A DNA stretch of 64,000 bases, from assembly GCA_028455995.1 (NCBI GenBank), contig JABELC010000008.1, positions 1,976,001 to 2,040,000 of the forward strand, given 5' to 3'. The notes under the pieces are model-generated. The model was given only the letters and a program-made list of their open reading frames with translations. It did no database searches and was not told where the DNA came from. The stretch is from Scleromitrula shiraiana. Lineage: Eukaryota; Ascomycota; Leotiomycetes; Helotiales; Sclerotiniaceae. The position numbers were made by a program, and so were the translations under genes. This document shows, piece by piece, positions 21,093 to 34,789 of the stretch. Numbering within the stretch: the stretch's first letter is position 1; each line of letters opens with the position of its first letter.

Positions 21093-22707
21093 AAAAAATC
21101 CTGCCATATCGGATAACTTTTGTGCCAACTTAATGTTTTTCCTAACGGGCTCTCTTGGACCATCATCGTTGTCGCGATCAATGGGCTCGCGTATGATTTC
21201 AGGTGTCGGAAGCTGGCTGCAATTGAATCTGGAGTCGTGCGATATTTTTTTTTCAATATGGGTGGTAGTAGAAGGTGGATGGTTGCGTCTTCGAGACTTG
21301 AGCTCATCAAGTCTTCTATCTTCGGATTTGATCCTTGTTCGCGACTCGCGATCTTACTTGATTGCTTTTGACGCATCATCAATTACAACAACTTCGCTCA
21401 TCTCCACATCTCCAAGTTGTTGCTGGACTTTGCCTCGATTGAATTGCTTCTTATGTTTCTGAAAACTGTGTGAACATTTACACACCAATAGGCTGATAAT
21501 AGCGGAAAACTCACCTGCATGTTCTTGAATGCTCCTTCTCTGCTAACCTCAGTCATGGTATTCCAAGATTCCCAATCTCTATGATATAGATTACTCTGCC
21601 TGGCATTGCATCCTCCCTGACTACCTGATGTAACTGCCTGCTCAGTGTGTTCTCTATCCAAAACTTGAAGCACCTCGAATGCGAGTTTGCGTTCAGCATC
21701 AGCGAGGTGGGACCAGCCATAATGGTGAAGTGGTGGCGGATACTTGACGATGGTCAAATTCTCGTAGAAACCTCAATTGAAGAACTCATCAGTTTGAGTC
21801 TACAGTGCCTCATGTTAGAACTTACTAGAATTACTATAAAAGAAACCGAACTTTAACTCTAAGATCTCGAATACTCGCCGCGCAGATACGCCCTTGCTCT
21901 CAAGATCCATTACATCTCCCTTCTGCGCTGATAACCGAAAAGGGTATAAACTCATGTCATTCAACGCTGCGGATCACGTTTGTCCCTTACTTCAAGGTAT
22001 GGGATTTTCCATACTTTTTATAACTCTTTTTATCCACCCATCATACCTCTAAAGTTCGATGATCCACATCTTCTGCATATTATTGAATTATTCTCAAACT
22101 CCTCGTCTTTGGACTTTGTGCGATCTCCTTCTGCGACAATGAAACATTCATGTATTTGCTTGCAACGACCTGAAATTGACATAAGAGACTTGGGTTTATG
22201 CCCATGACTTCTGTGTCATTGTCCAGACGCTCGTCTAAATTGCGATAGAAAATTATAACTATACGGCTCAAACAAATGAATCAAGGGTTAAATTTTACCT
22301 ATATCCACCTGTTGAAAGTTAATGTGTCCAGTTTTGAGGATTGCATGGTTCTTTTTCAGGATGTTTGCTTTGAATGAGAGGTGAACTGATAAGTCTTCTT
22401 TCAAACATTGCTGTCCCCGTTCGCCACGTGGCAGATTCTTAGTACTTCCCCAGCCAATTGTATTATTGTCGCCAGGAATTCTAGTTTCTGCGTAGCCGTT
22501 ACTGCATCCTTCAAAGTCATGCACTTTCTGCCAAGTAACTTCCACCTCATAAGGTGTATTCAACTGCGCAACATCATACCTCTCACAACTAGTATCACCA
22601 TCCTTCTCCCTCTCTCCAAACTTCACATATTCATCAAAATAGGTTCCATCTTTGGCGCGTCTGAGCCTCACTTTGACCTGATTGTTACCTGCTGTGAGAA
22701 TGCCCAT
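21093..22707 (-). CDS. DUF7918-like protein A, stops early (331 aa to first stop)
   Basis: Exons are 22707-22299, 22169-22047, 21927-21826, 21771-21515 and 21458-21354; all phases join (1, 1, 1, 0). Start MGILTAGNNQVKVRLRRA, then YFDEYVKFG, matching paralogue B (MVILREGFNEFEVRVKR, YFDEYIK). The fourth exon (PPPLHHYGWSHLADAERKLA, ending EGAFKNMQ) aligns with B's fifth exon (VPLYNYEWDHLTKEEKKIAL, ending ASAFKILQ). The reading frame meets TAA at 21356-21354, then stays open for another 87 codons to 21093 with a charged, protein-like sequence (SRTRIKSEDRRLDELKSRRR), so the stop may be a nonsense mutation; an extra intron starting GTAAGA at the stop is the alternative. DUF7918-type assignment rests on architecture. 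Probably nuclear or cytosolic; function unknown. Confidence 0.65.
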
Positions 22708-23314
22708 GTCAAAGATTTCCGTCTCGAATAACGAAGAAAAAGAAGGGAAACAAAAGAAAGTCGATGGAAAGAAGGAACAAAAAGATCAATTAGGTAGATC
22801 GCAGGAACTGAGAGATATTAGAAGTGGAAAAATTGAGACTAGAAAATGGAAAGTGAAGTTTTACAGCTGCAAAAAAATCCTATCAAGGTATCTGGCTTCA
22901 ATGTATTTTGGATGATGCGAAGATAGGCAGAGAAACTGAAAGTGATGTTGTTTTTCTTGTTGTCATGTCGTCGCTTGGCGAGAGCTACGCGAATAATCGA
23001 TGATTGGTACTACAATTTTTTACTTAGAAGGTGTTCATGGATTGGTGCTCCTCTTAGTTTTATATTGAGGAGTGAAGTTGTATGTTATATTATTCATTAT
23101 TCTGATATATGATTTCCCACTGAAGGTACAATGCTGGCTGTCTAAAAAATCTCATAACTCACTATCTACAGATACAAACCCCACAACCATAATTGAAAAA
23201 GTCTATCCATCACCACTTTGTTTTTTCATCTCAAATACAACCTTCATACCAAACCCTCAATACTGGAATTCCAAATCATGATCCGATATTCAACATAAAA
23301 TAAACAGTATTAAC
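22708..23314. other. intergenic between the tandem paralogues
   Basis: Contains the promoter of A. A plus-strand lysine-rich frame starting at 22682 is antisense to the start of A and has no supporting features. Confidence 0.5.
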
Positions 23315-25422
23315 TCACTCCTCCCTCTTAATCCTCTTCGATCTCGCAGCATCGATTTTGGCTTGCAGAGCATCCCTCTTTCTTTTCATATCGAGCACCC
23401 TCTCCGTCTGCTCAATATCTCTCTGTAGATTTTCTGCTTCTTGCTCCATTTTTTGCAGGGCCTCATCCTCCACCTCCTTCGTCTCATTGAATTTCATAGC
23501 TGATATTGTTGCTAGTGGAGTTCTCGAGTCGATTGTCTTATTTCTAACAGAAACTATTACGACATCATCTTCGGAGTCACTTAAAACACAGAGAGCATTT
23601 TCGATATTGTTCAACGTCTTTCTCTCGTTCATAGCGGGAATTGTCTCTGTTGTTGTCTTCGAATCGACCCCCCTATCTCTAACAGAAACAATTATCACAT
23701 CATCGTCCGAGTCACTAGAGATAGTGTTAATATTGTTTGATATCTTTCTCTTAGTTCTGATGGGTAATCCGGATCCTTGCCCGTCTTTTTCATTGCGTTT
23801 GCGGGCCATAAAGTCTCTATCTGCAACCTTTATTTCCACTCCTACATGAGATACTCCGCGTGTATGGACATGGTTTGAATTGTTCTCCGTGCCGTCAATC
23901 TCCATGTCGGATCCTCTATCTTTAGCTAGTGGCATGTCTGCTTCTTTCGCAAGCGGGATAATCCTGTTGAATAATTCATCAGAATGATGCTGGTGTTCAC
24001 CTCTATCCCGAGCCTTCTGTTGTCCCTAATGTTGAGGATTTAGTGTTAGCTTTGAGGTAGAAAATGCAGAGTCTAGAATGCATACCTGCAAAATCTTGAA
24101 TGCTGAGGCTCTCTCTTCAACATACATTCGATCGTATTGACGCCATTCTTTGGGTTGATCTGCTGGATACATTCGACTAATCCTCTGCAGGGCTTTCCCG
24201 ACTCTTGCTTCCTCATCTCGATGCCACTGAGCTTTGCTCAATTCCTGAAGCTCTTTGAGTGCAATCTTCTTTTCTTCTTTTGTCAGATGATCCCATTCAT
24301 AATTGTAAAGTGGAACAATGGGTTCGAAAATCACATCCTGCTTCACAATTTCTTCATAGCATGTCAGCAGGTTAGCAACATTGATCATGGAGAGTTCACT
24401 TACCCGTGGCATGATACTTGACGAAGCCATTCTGCTGAAGAAATTCTTTACAAATATCAGTAAAATAGGTTGATATCTGCGAAACTTCAACTGACCTGCG
24501 CTTCGATAATGAAAATAAAACCGGTATATATCAGAAAATTCCGGCAGCTTTCTCGCTCGACTTGACTTATAAAATCGAGACATTGCACTTCCAGGAGGAA
24601 CTCCTCTTGCAGTAACGGCGCTTTCTTCCACTTTAATCCCTCCAACAAGACTAGGTTCATTAGTGGGATTATTTTCATATGATAAGGAATAAACTCACCC
24701 AATCTTTGAGGTAATCCCAAACTCTGTAAAACTTTCTTGATCGATCTCCTTAACTTTCCATATATTTCCGACCTTAGAAACTTCAGATGTGATGGTGTTC
24801 TCGGCAGGAATGTTGGGATTATGAATATATTCTTTCTCCGCCTTCGCAAGCACAGCTGTCCATTCATCATCAGACAGTAGTTTTTGTTCACCTAGCTTAA
24901 CTTTCATGACTTTGATTTGGAAAGAACCAATATCCTTAGTAGAAATACCTTGCACATCAGATGCATTGAGAAGTGTCGAATCTGATGAAGTCAGCCTTAC
25001 TTCAATACACAAGATGTGGATTCAAACTAACCTATCTTAATCATCTTAGTCGTAAGACTTGCTTTATAACCCTTTTCGCCATTAATATAGACATTGACAA
25101 GTTCAATTATCTTGACAAGATCTTCTGAGATTGGCTTTCCATCTTTTGGTGCGCGAAATTGGACGAAGGAAGCCTCTTTGACTTGACCAGGAAACCACAA
25201 AAGAGCTTCAACGCTGATATGATTTCCAAAATTGAAACCTTTCTTCAATATAACCTCGATGGAAAAAATATTACCTGAGTCTGGAATCAAATATCTATCG
25301 CGTATGGTGTTAGAATCAACATTTCCATCATTAGCTTTGATATATTCATCAAAATAAATGTTGTCTGCGTGTCTTTTAACTCTCACTTCAAACTCATTGA
25401 AGCCTTCCCTTAGGATAACCAT
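23315..25422 (-). CDS. DUF7918-like protein B (615 aa, six exons)
   Basis: Exons are 25422-25032, 24981-24699, 24650-24496, 24445-24404, 24351-24086 and 24025-23315. Introns are 48-60 nt with GTTAGT, GTGAGT, GTCAGT, GTAAGT and GTATGC donors, and all phases join to one open frame ending TGA. The N-terminal beta-rich part (residues 1-225: VRVKRHADNIYFDEYIK, RYLIPDSG, GSFQIKVMKVKL) leads to GGIKVEESAVTARGVPPGSA and a FYFHYRSAEFLQQNGF motif near residue 270, the layout of fungal DUF7918 proteins. An acidic/basic helical region (EWDHLTKEEKKIALKELQEL) follows. The last exon is disordered, with two SDSDDDVIIVSVR-like repeats that resemble SUMO-interacting motifs flanked by acids, and a coiled coil ending in KRIKREE. 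Nuclear location is likely. No known function. Confidence 0.8.
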
Positions 25423-27890
25423 TGAGTGTTTTTCGATTTCGACGTGTAATCAATATTGATCGTTCAGCGACTGGCAAAATTCTACAAACAGCTGTTGGCA
25501 CCAATATTATCAGAGTTGACTCGTCACATTTGAGATGCTTAGATGAGTAGAATCCGTACCAATTGTTGAACAGAAAAGCAAAGGAAGTCGAACTAAAGTA
25601 ATCGAATTGGTATAATATTTTTTCCTATGTTATGTTGTGCTGTGCTGTATTGTGTTGTGTTGTGTTGTGTTGCTTGTGGAGAAGAAGAAGAAGAAGAAGA
25701 AGTGAAGAGATCAATAAAGCACTCAATCAAACGTAAACATTTCTCCTTCTTTCATCTCATATTAACTTACAGAATATTCACTTTCTCCCATATTTTTAAT
25801 TTTAAAAATTTATGAAATGTTGCTATCTGCATCCTTCTTTAATTGATTTCTTCTCATCTGCTCTTTCCAGAGTCCACAAACCACATATAATAAAATCATC
25901 AACGAAAATTCCAATTTCCCATTCTCAATCCACCATCCCAAACTACCCATTTAATCCCAAATATTCCTTAATATTCGTATCACAAGTCTCCTCCCGAAAA
26001 CCGTGACGTTCTGATAATGATATCTAGCACTATCCAATCTAGCTAAACATTACTTTACATTATAATACAACTCTATATATTCATATCCAACACATCCAAA
26101 TCTTACATCAACCACCATCTCTTACATCTACTCTCCACAATTTTATATAATATATTACTAACAATCCTATTTCTACCCTAATATCAGCATCCCAATCCCA
26201 TAACTAACCCAAACCCTAAATATCTCATCATAGAACAAATATCCAATAATCAACTCACATCCAATACCAATATATCCTACATTGAAATTCCTCTAATACC
26301 CATCCCCATTGCAACCCCACTCTCTCGTTGCTCTATCCTCCCTCTCCAATCCACACCCTCTACCACCTCGTCTCCCCTCCCTAGCCATATCACCAAAAGA
26401 CAATGCAACAGCCAACTAATCAACACAGATCCCAATATCCATCTAAATGAAACCATCATTAAGATATAAAATATAAAAAATATCGATCAATATCTATTCT
26501 ATTCTATTCAATTATAATCTATTCTAATACTCATTCTCCTTATTTATAACACACAATAAACCCAACATAACCCAACATAACATAACCCAACAAAATACAA
26601 AACAAAAAACAAAAAACAAAAAACAAAACATCCCTCCTACCAAATCCCTCCCACTAGTATTTTCCCACATTTCCCCCATCTCAGGCATCAACAAATCAAA
26701 ACAAAGCATAAAAACCCAACACTTCAAATTCCCATTCTTCAAACGTATGCATCCACCTTATCTACTTCCCATAAATACAATATATCATATAGATGCTGAT
26801 CCAATGACGCTTTATTTCTATTAATTAATTTATCTATTTATCTATTTATCTATTTATCCATACATACTAACTCTCTTTTATCTCATCTCATTCCATCTCC
26901 CCCCCCCTCCAGTAACCAATAACCAATACCCCATACCGCATACCGCATACCGCATACCAATACCATCCATGCATCCATCCATCCCTCTCACTACCATCTC
27001 ACTGACATGCCCACCAGAACCCATTCAACACCATAATAAACACCACAATAAACACCATAATAAAAACCAAACACATACAATAAAAACCATACACATACAA
27101 CCCAACCAAATCTCCATCATGGTAGATCATAATATTCATTATAATAAATATCTCATAAATTTAAATAAATAAACTTACTAAACTTACTAAACTTAAATAA
27201 TAATAACAATAATATAATATAACATTCCAATATATCCACCCACCATCATGATAACCGTCACGGTGACTCGGATATTATATAATGATTCCATCTATCCATC
27301 TACTAGTAGTACTAGTACTAGTATTCGCAGATCTATAAATCTATAAATACATCAATCAATCAATCAATTAATTATAACATATTAACTTACAATATTATCA
27401 CTAGATAATATAACATGAATGTAATATCTGTAGTTAGTTAATGAATAAATTCATATTTTATATTTCATACTCCACACTTTATACTCCACTTCATACACAC
27501 ATAATAGATAAATAAAAATAAAATAAAAATAAAATATTCCATTCCATTCAAAACCACCCACTCCAAACAATAAACACACCCACACACACACGCAAGCACG
27601 CACACTATGCAAAAACAACTTGAATTCACCAATAGTAAGTAGTAAGACTAATATAATAATTCTCCAACTCCATGCATCCATCGCCCATCCATCCATCGCC
27701 CATCCATCCATCGCCCGACCATCTAAGTGCTCATATATCCATTGCGTTCCCCTTCCTACCTTCCATCCTTCCATCCTTGCAACCCTACCTTGCAACCCTC
27801 CCATTCATACCCTACTTCAAATAGACATTAATAAAAAAGCCTTCTTCTCTCATGATTCGATGCGTTACAAAATCATCATTTATTTCCACA
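25423..27890. other. low-complexity intergenic region
   Basis: About 2.5 kb of AT-rich simple sequence: GTGTT and AAG runs at about 25640-25700, CCCAACATAA runs near 26560-26600, (TCTATTTA)n near 26835, CATACCG near 26935, AATAAACACC near 27040, and CCATCGCCCATCCAT near 27675-27715. Triple ACTAGT near 27302-27321. No convincing gene on either strand. It includes the 3' region of the formin. Confidence 0.6.
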
Positions 27891-30800
27891 TCAATCATCT
27901 AATTCAATAGGTTTTTCCACCGTGCCCTCCTTCGAATCTATCTGTACCCCCATTCCCACCCCCGTTCCCACCCCCGTTCCCACCCCCATCCCATCATCAC
28001 CCCCATCACCCTCAACCGGCGGCGGACTAACAATCATAGTCGGCGTCAATAATCTCTCTCCTTCATCACTGCCCACAGAATCCGGCATCACAATCAACGA
28101 TTCCTTTACCTCCCCCTCCTCCCTCCCACTTCCACTCACACCCGTGCCCGGTCTAGAAGTCACTTCATCAGTAACCACACCCGCACCACCCCCCTCATTA
28201 GCCTTCTCCCTCCTCCTCCTCCTCTCCTTCCTCTCCTCTTCCGCATTATTCCTCCTCCTACTCCTCCTCGCGCTCTCCCTCCTGCTCTCTCCATTCCCAC
28301 CCCCATCCCCCCCTTCATCCGCCCCATCTCCTGCTCCAATCCCTCTCATACTCTGCAACAACAGAGTAGCCCTATCCGCCACATCATCCGCGCCATCCAC
28401 ATCCTCTCCATTCCCACCCACTTCCATGCCCTCCCTCGAAGGAGGAACCATCTCCGGACTTAATAGTCCATCAGTACTAACACTTTCGGGACTCATAAGT
28501 CCATTTTCCAATTCGGGTATTTCCTCTGGATCTGGTATCTTCTGTCCAGACGCAACACGCACTTGATGACGATTTTGTAATCTTGCTCTTCTTCTACGTT
28601 CTCTTTCTCCTCTTGTTTGTGGGGCCGCGGCTCGTAGTTTTTCGAGAAGTGAATCCATAGCTCCGGTTGAATTTGGTGATGGAAGTCCACCGGATGATTC
28701 TATGGCGCTGAGTTTAAGCTGAGCCGCCTTCTTCCTCTCCATAGATATCTTGTTCCTCTCTCGCATAACTTCGAGAGCAACATTCTTCTCTTTAGATTTC
28801 TTCCATTCCGTAACAAAGATGGCTAACTTGGAGAAGAATTCTCTTCTTGCATTTTCATCCGTTGCGTCTTCGCCATAGAAAATCATGATATCATTATAAG
28901 TTCGAATCATTTCTTCCAAGTATAGTTGCATTTGTTCCGCCTTCCTTCTTGCATCCTTCATTGATCGTTGAACAACTTGACTAACACGATCTTGTGGGTG
29001 GAATTTCTTTGGATCACTCAAATTTCCTGAATCAAGTGAGTTCTGAATATTCTTGATGTTGTCGATGTAACGTTTAGCATCTTGTTGAAGTTGTTCAACA
29101 TTCAACTTTTGTGCTCCCACCACACCAGAGATATCATCGACGAAACCTTCCCATTCGGGATATTGCGCTCGAACAATACGTTCAATTAAATCGGCAAACG
29201 TTGTCTCATTCTTATCATCCTTAACCATACCCAAACGTGCGAGGGAACTCAATTTGAATCCACTAGCTTGCTTATTGGAATCGTTCATGTAATTACCAAT
29301 ATCAAGAATCAGACCCAAAACATTCATCAAAGATACAGAATCTCGTAGAGATTCAGATACAGCAACAACTTGTTTGAGCTTATCTGAAATCTCATCATAT
29401 TCCACTTCGAAACTGCGAGTAAGAGAAAGGGCTCTTATCCTTGATTTCCAGTAATGACGAAGTTCGAAGGCAGTTTGTAAGTAGATTTGATCCTCGCGAG
29501 TCAACTCGGCAGGATCTTGTTCTCGGTTCTCCTTATTTGCATCAGGTCCTGTCCAGTCTTTACTATATGGTGCCATAAGTTTAGCTGTGTTTTCTGGTAT
29601 GTTGCACATGTCTTCTTTGATCAAGAAATCCATCACGACTGGGTTATCTAAAACATCATTGTCGCAGTGAATGATCATTTGGACGATCTTCTCTGGAGTG
29701 AAAGAAGAGAATTTGGCAAGTGAAATTTCTATTGCACGTTAATACCAAGTAAACAAATACATGATTGAAAACTTACGGAATGTCCTCATCAAGTCACTAG
29801 AAATGATCTGTTTCTTGTCTGACTTTGCTTTACTTCCTTTGCCAATTTGTTTAATTTCCTTGGCCAAGAACAACTTCTCTACTTCATCGAGAACACCCTT
29901 TTTGGTAAGTTCAGCATATTTCTCTTCCTTTTCTCTAGCAGTAGGGGTATGTGCAGCCCAATGAGTCGTATGAGGTGTATCAACCTTCTCCCAATGTAAA
30001 GCCTTAAGCTTCTTCTTTGGTCTTGCAACAGGTAAGCCAAGTGTTGGTACGGCGTTATATGAGGGTTGTGCTAAGAAATGACCATTTATTTTTCCAGGCA
30101 TTCCAGGAGGGGGCGGTGGAGGAGGTGGAGGTGGTAATCCCTTCATACCAGGCATACCTGGGGGCGGAGGAGGTGGAGGCGGAGGTGGAGGTCCACCAAA
30201 ACCAGGTGCTCTCATTCCAGGAGGAGGTGGTGGAGGGGGAGGAGGGGGAGGACCATTGAAACCAGGTGCCCCACCAGGTGGAGGCGGAGGAGGAGGTGGG
30301 GGTGGTGGGGGTGGCCCGTTGAATCCTTTAACCTTTGGTGCACCATCGGCTTTCGAAGACGCTTCATCACTTGGTGTTTTGGGAGAATTGGATTCAACGC
30401 TTGGATGTGATGGTCCAGTAGTAACTCCATCATTTTCTTCGTCATCGCTAGCATCATATCGTTTGACCTTAGCACTCATTTCATCCAAGTAGTTCTTAGA
30501 TTGCTTTGGTCGTCTCATCCTAACAACACGAGGTTTCTCGTAGATCATCCCCTCCTCCTCATCTTCTTCCTCGTCATAATATTCTTCCTCTGGTGAATCG
30601 TCACCACCTCGAACTGGTTTCCTAGGTATTTTCGTTGATCGAGTAACACTACCAAGCATACTATTAGTGTAATCACGTGGAGGAGTTCCAAGAAGTCCTC
30701 CACCACCACCCATACGATCTCCACCATCCATTTCTTCACGAAGTGCTCTGAGACGATCTGAGGGACCTGCTGCATCACCCCAAACTCTACCCTCAAGTTT

Positions 30801-33413
30801 GTACTGAGTTTTCTGTCGTTCGATTTGCATCTCAAGACGATCCATAAGTCTTTCACGATCAAGAATACCCTTCATATGTGAAGGATCCGTTTCTCCCAAT
30901 CCGGCACCCTTTGCAGCGTTTGAAGCAGCAATATCTTGTGCATCTCGAAGCATAAGATACAACTCTCTAGTCTCAAGCTCATTTCTTTGGGCTTCCTTGG
31001 CACGAACTGTTTGTAGACTGTCTACCTCACCCTTTAGTGCATCGATTTGTCGTCTTTGAACCTCGATGATTTGAGCTTGTTCCTCTAATTGTTTTTGCAA
31101 CTTGCCTACCAACCCATCTGCACCAAGTTCAATCTGTCCTCTCATTTCATCCCTTTCAGCCATAGCCGAATCGGCAATTTGGCGAGCTTCAAGGGCTTCA
31201 TCGAGAGCTTGACGTGCTTCGGAATCTGTATGTAATTTGTCGAGCAAAGTTTGAACCGTAAAACCTAGACTTTGCTTGAGATCCATATCAGGAAGTCTTC
31301 GATCCATAGCAACATAACTAAGCATTTGATCAACGAGTTGAAACATCCGTAATCGTTCTTCGCTGTCGCTATCTCTGATGAGTAGAAGATGTTGCATGGC
31401 AGAGACGAAGTAATCTTGAGTCCTCGTTCCGTTAACTTTTTGCATGATGGCATCGGCAATTTGAGTTGGATCAGTCAAATCCTTAACCTCTCCCTCAATG
31501 CTGTCCTTCATACTACTATTCTCGCGCTCTAGTAAATCCTCATAATCGATTGCTTCATTCGTGCGGAATCGCTCAATCTGCTTATCGAGAACATCGTATT
31601 GGAAGCCTTCCATCTTGGTGAGAATCCTTTTGATACCACATGCTGTAAATTGTGCCCGGATATGAACACGGAGTTGCAAATCTCTCTCTGGAGCATCTAC
31701 AATCATGTTGATCAAAAACATGCTTGTTAAAGCATATTCCATAAGTAAATTCTCCATGCCTGCACCACCACTTCTAACCTCCTCACTAGCACCCACGAGA
31801 CTTCCCATCTTTCCTCGTCCATCAACAGTGACTTCCACCACACGCATCCAAGCATCGAAACGACCATTTTCACCTTGTTGATTCTTCACATAATCCATAG
31901 CCTGGATTACTTTAAGATGACCTTGTCCATCCGCCCAATGACACAAGAAGGTCAATACCTCACTGGCAACCCTCCTTGTAGGAATCCTGGGTGATACCAA
32001 CGAAGTAGCCAACGCCACAATGACTTGCTGATGTTGCAATGCATCGTCGGCTCCAAATTTATTGTTCATAAGAGCCTTCAAACATTTGCATATATCATAT
32101 TCCCTGTCCAAATCTTTTTCATGAATTGTACCGTCTGGACCAGTTGGACCTTGTGCCTGCCGTCGATTGATCTTTCCGAGTACATTTGTTAAAGCGACCT
32201 GACCTTGACACTCCACAAAAGTCTTTACCCAGCCTATAGGTTGCGTTCGTAAACTGACTGCGAGAGACTGTAATTGTTTTGCCGATATACTATTATCCAT
32301 AACCTTCCTAACGAACCATTCCGGGGTACCCTCTTCCTCAGCATTTAGAAGCATTTCCATCGCAGAACTATATTGACCCGTTTGTCTATTCGCATTGGTT
32401 CTCCTCTTTTGATCACCCTGCCATTCCGTCAAACGATCTTGATGTACCAAAGTCCATTTCTTTGCCGGTGTGTATGCCATCATTTGTCGACGCGCTTGAT
32501 CTGGTAAATTGTGCCAGCCTCGTTTCTGCATTAATGCTAAGAATTGTTCCTCAATAACCCTATCGTCGTTTGGTTTGTTCAATCGAAAGCCTTCCGGGGC
32601 TGCGACTGGGGAACCGTATCCTGTAGATGAACTATTTTGCGAGGATTTCGTCAAACGATGCGAATCTTTGCCGGGTACATATGTTGGAGATAAAGAACTA
32701 TTCGAATAAGAACCGGGTAATGCCGTCCTCGATGAGCTTCCCGAGGAAAGTATACTAGATCTCTCAGTCATTGAATCAATACTTTGTTGATCAAAAGAAA
32801 TGCGACCCGAATTTGACGATTGATTTGTTGAATATGAATCGTATCTAGAATTATGACCACCGTTGATAGTACTCGCGATACTAGTCCTATTATTTGTCGC
32901 AGGTCCCCATTGTTGTAATTGAGTGGTTCGACTACCTGTTGATGCCATTGTAAGATTTCCCACAGGTGGAGCTCGTGGTCCAGATGGATGTGAACTACCA
33001 TTTGGTCCATTCACCTCGACTGAGGGGTATTGATGAAAATCGGTTCCGCCTTTGTTCAAATGATGTGGTAGAGGTTCCCTTCTCATAGGCATTTGATCGC
33101 TTCGTGGTAAATAATCTACTGGAATTGGTGATTTGCTGTCTGCCATTATACTATCATATGGAATTGATGTAATAACCCCCGCAGTCATATTAATGCCACT
33201 CAAATCCGCACTGGGCGAACCAGGTGTATCTTCCGAGAAGACAGATGAATTTCTGCCGTGTCTGGATGATCTTGAACCGTGTGAACTTCCTGAATCGTCC
33301 TTACTCTGTGCCAATTGTCTACCTTCATCGCTGGTATGTCGCTTATTCTTACTTCTCGAAAAGAAACCTTTACCAGCAGATGTTTGCCTGCCTTTAGAAT
33401 CTGGTGCCGACAT
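27891..33413 (-). CDS. bni1: formin (Bni1/SepA type), 1824 aa
   Basis: Two exons, 33413-29777 and 29728-27891, with a 48-nt intron (GTAAGT, TTAAC, ATAG) inside FH2. The first ATG is MSAPDSKGRQ. Order of parts: Ser-rich disordered N-terminus (1-290); GTPase-binding/FH3 region (about 290-720, starting EEQFLALMQKRGWHNLPDQA); coiled coil (about 745-860); FH1 (about 1027-1107) with four poly-Pro tracts of about 10-13 residues separated by GAPGF-like spacers, which bind profilin; FH2 (about 1130-1530, starting ALHWEKVD), which nucleates and caps actin filaments; DAD-like helix MDSLLEKLRAA (about 1570) for autoinhibition; acidic, Arg-rich tail. Length matches fungal Bni1/SepA homologues. Acts at hyphal tips and septa in actin cable and ring assembly. 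The final part includes a GVGTGVGTGV repeat from a 12-bp minisatellite (27950-27995). Single formins are usual in filamentous ascomycetes. Confidence 0.97.
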
Positions 33414-34339
33414 GATGTATGAGGTTTTTCGATCAAATGCCTCAAATCTTGTTGTTCCCACCAATATTCGTAATGATTTCTGTCCCTTATCCCTCTATTG
33501 TCTGTGGTACAACTACCCTCTAACGTATTATAATATTCATCAATGTCTCAAGATTTCGAGGAAATTGACATCGTGCTCTTGATTTGATGGTGCGAATGGT
33601 CGTTCAATCGTACAATATAAGTATTATCCTAGTTAAGAAATCCAAAAGTTGGGCTGCCAAGTCAAAATTATTAGCATAAGATCTTCTAAGATTCTGCGAT
33701 ACTGGTAAGATTCAATACCCTTGGGGTTGATCTCGTTATTTGATTATAATTTGTAAAAAAAAAGGGAAGTTCGGTGATACCGAGGAAGAAAGGAAGTTTC
33801 GAAGCGCTTACCAAAAGAGAATTGAATGTATGGAAATCAATCAATTTCTTTCAAATAACCACCTTTTAAGAAATCTAAACACCACTTTTGAGATCAAAAG
33901 ATAAATAGAAAGAGGGATGATCTTTTAATCTTCAATCCACCAAATCCAACCAGATCTTTTTTCAAAAGCACAGAATATTTGGGGGGAGGGAGGGGGGGGG
34001 AAATATGGATAGAGAATCTGGAGAAACCATCCACAAGTTGTAAACCTTCAACGGCACAAAGAAACAAGAAACAAATCCCTGGTATTTCTTAACAAGTTCG
34101 TTTCAAGAGCTGAAACTCTCTCTCTCTCACTTGCTCGCTCGCTCGCTCTTCTTTTTTTTATTATTATTCCTCCCTCGGTGATAGTGTGGTGTACGTGCAG
34201 CTGCAAGCACTTTCAAACACTTTCCCAAACCCACAGACCACCGTGTATGTATATTGTATAAATGTATGAATGCCGATAGGGGAAAAAATAAGGACGGCCG
34301 CAGTTTTAATGGAAAGAAAGAATGCAGATGGATTTTCAA

Positions 34340-34398
34340 GGTAGGTGGGATTCAAGGTAGGTGGGATTCAAAGTAGGTGGGATTCAAAGTAGGTGGGA
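34340..34398. repeat. 17-bp tandem repeat
   Basis: About 3.5 copies of GGTAGGTGGGATTCAAA, with A/G variation at the first position, roughly 930 bp upstream of the formin start. Confidence 0.85.
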
Positions 34399-34721
34399 TG
34401 TGGATGACTTGATTGAGTGGATATTTTTAATTATTTTATTTGTCTATTATTTATGACCAACAATAGATTTACTAGGATTGATAATTGAGAGAAGAAAAAA
34501 GAAGGAATTTAGAATTTGAATGTATTATAAATCTATAACCAAGTAATTGAAGAGTAATTGAAGAGTAGTTGAAGTAGTTGAAATAGTATATAGATGAATT
34601 ATTAAAATAGTCTTTGTCGTGACTATTGCTGTAGTTTGTAGAGATGTAAATTATGTTATATTTTGTAGTAGTAGTTGAAAGGGTAGGATAGTCAAATCAA
34701 TTAATCAATCAAGCAAGCAAG

Positions 34722-34787
<66 letters not shown>
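34722..34787. repeat. (CAAT)n microsatellite
   Basis: About 16 near-perfect copies of the tetranucleotide. Confidence 0.95.

Positions 34788-34789
<2 letters not shown>

Noticed and set aside
27922..28566. 214-codon plus-strand frame
   Set aside because: Antisense shadow of the formin C-terminus; Pro/Ser-rich translation follows from the Gly/Arg-rich sense strand.
33133..33582. 149-codon plus-strand frame
   Set aside because: Antisense to the formin N-terminus and promoter, no own features.
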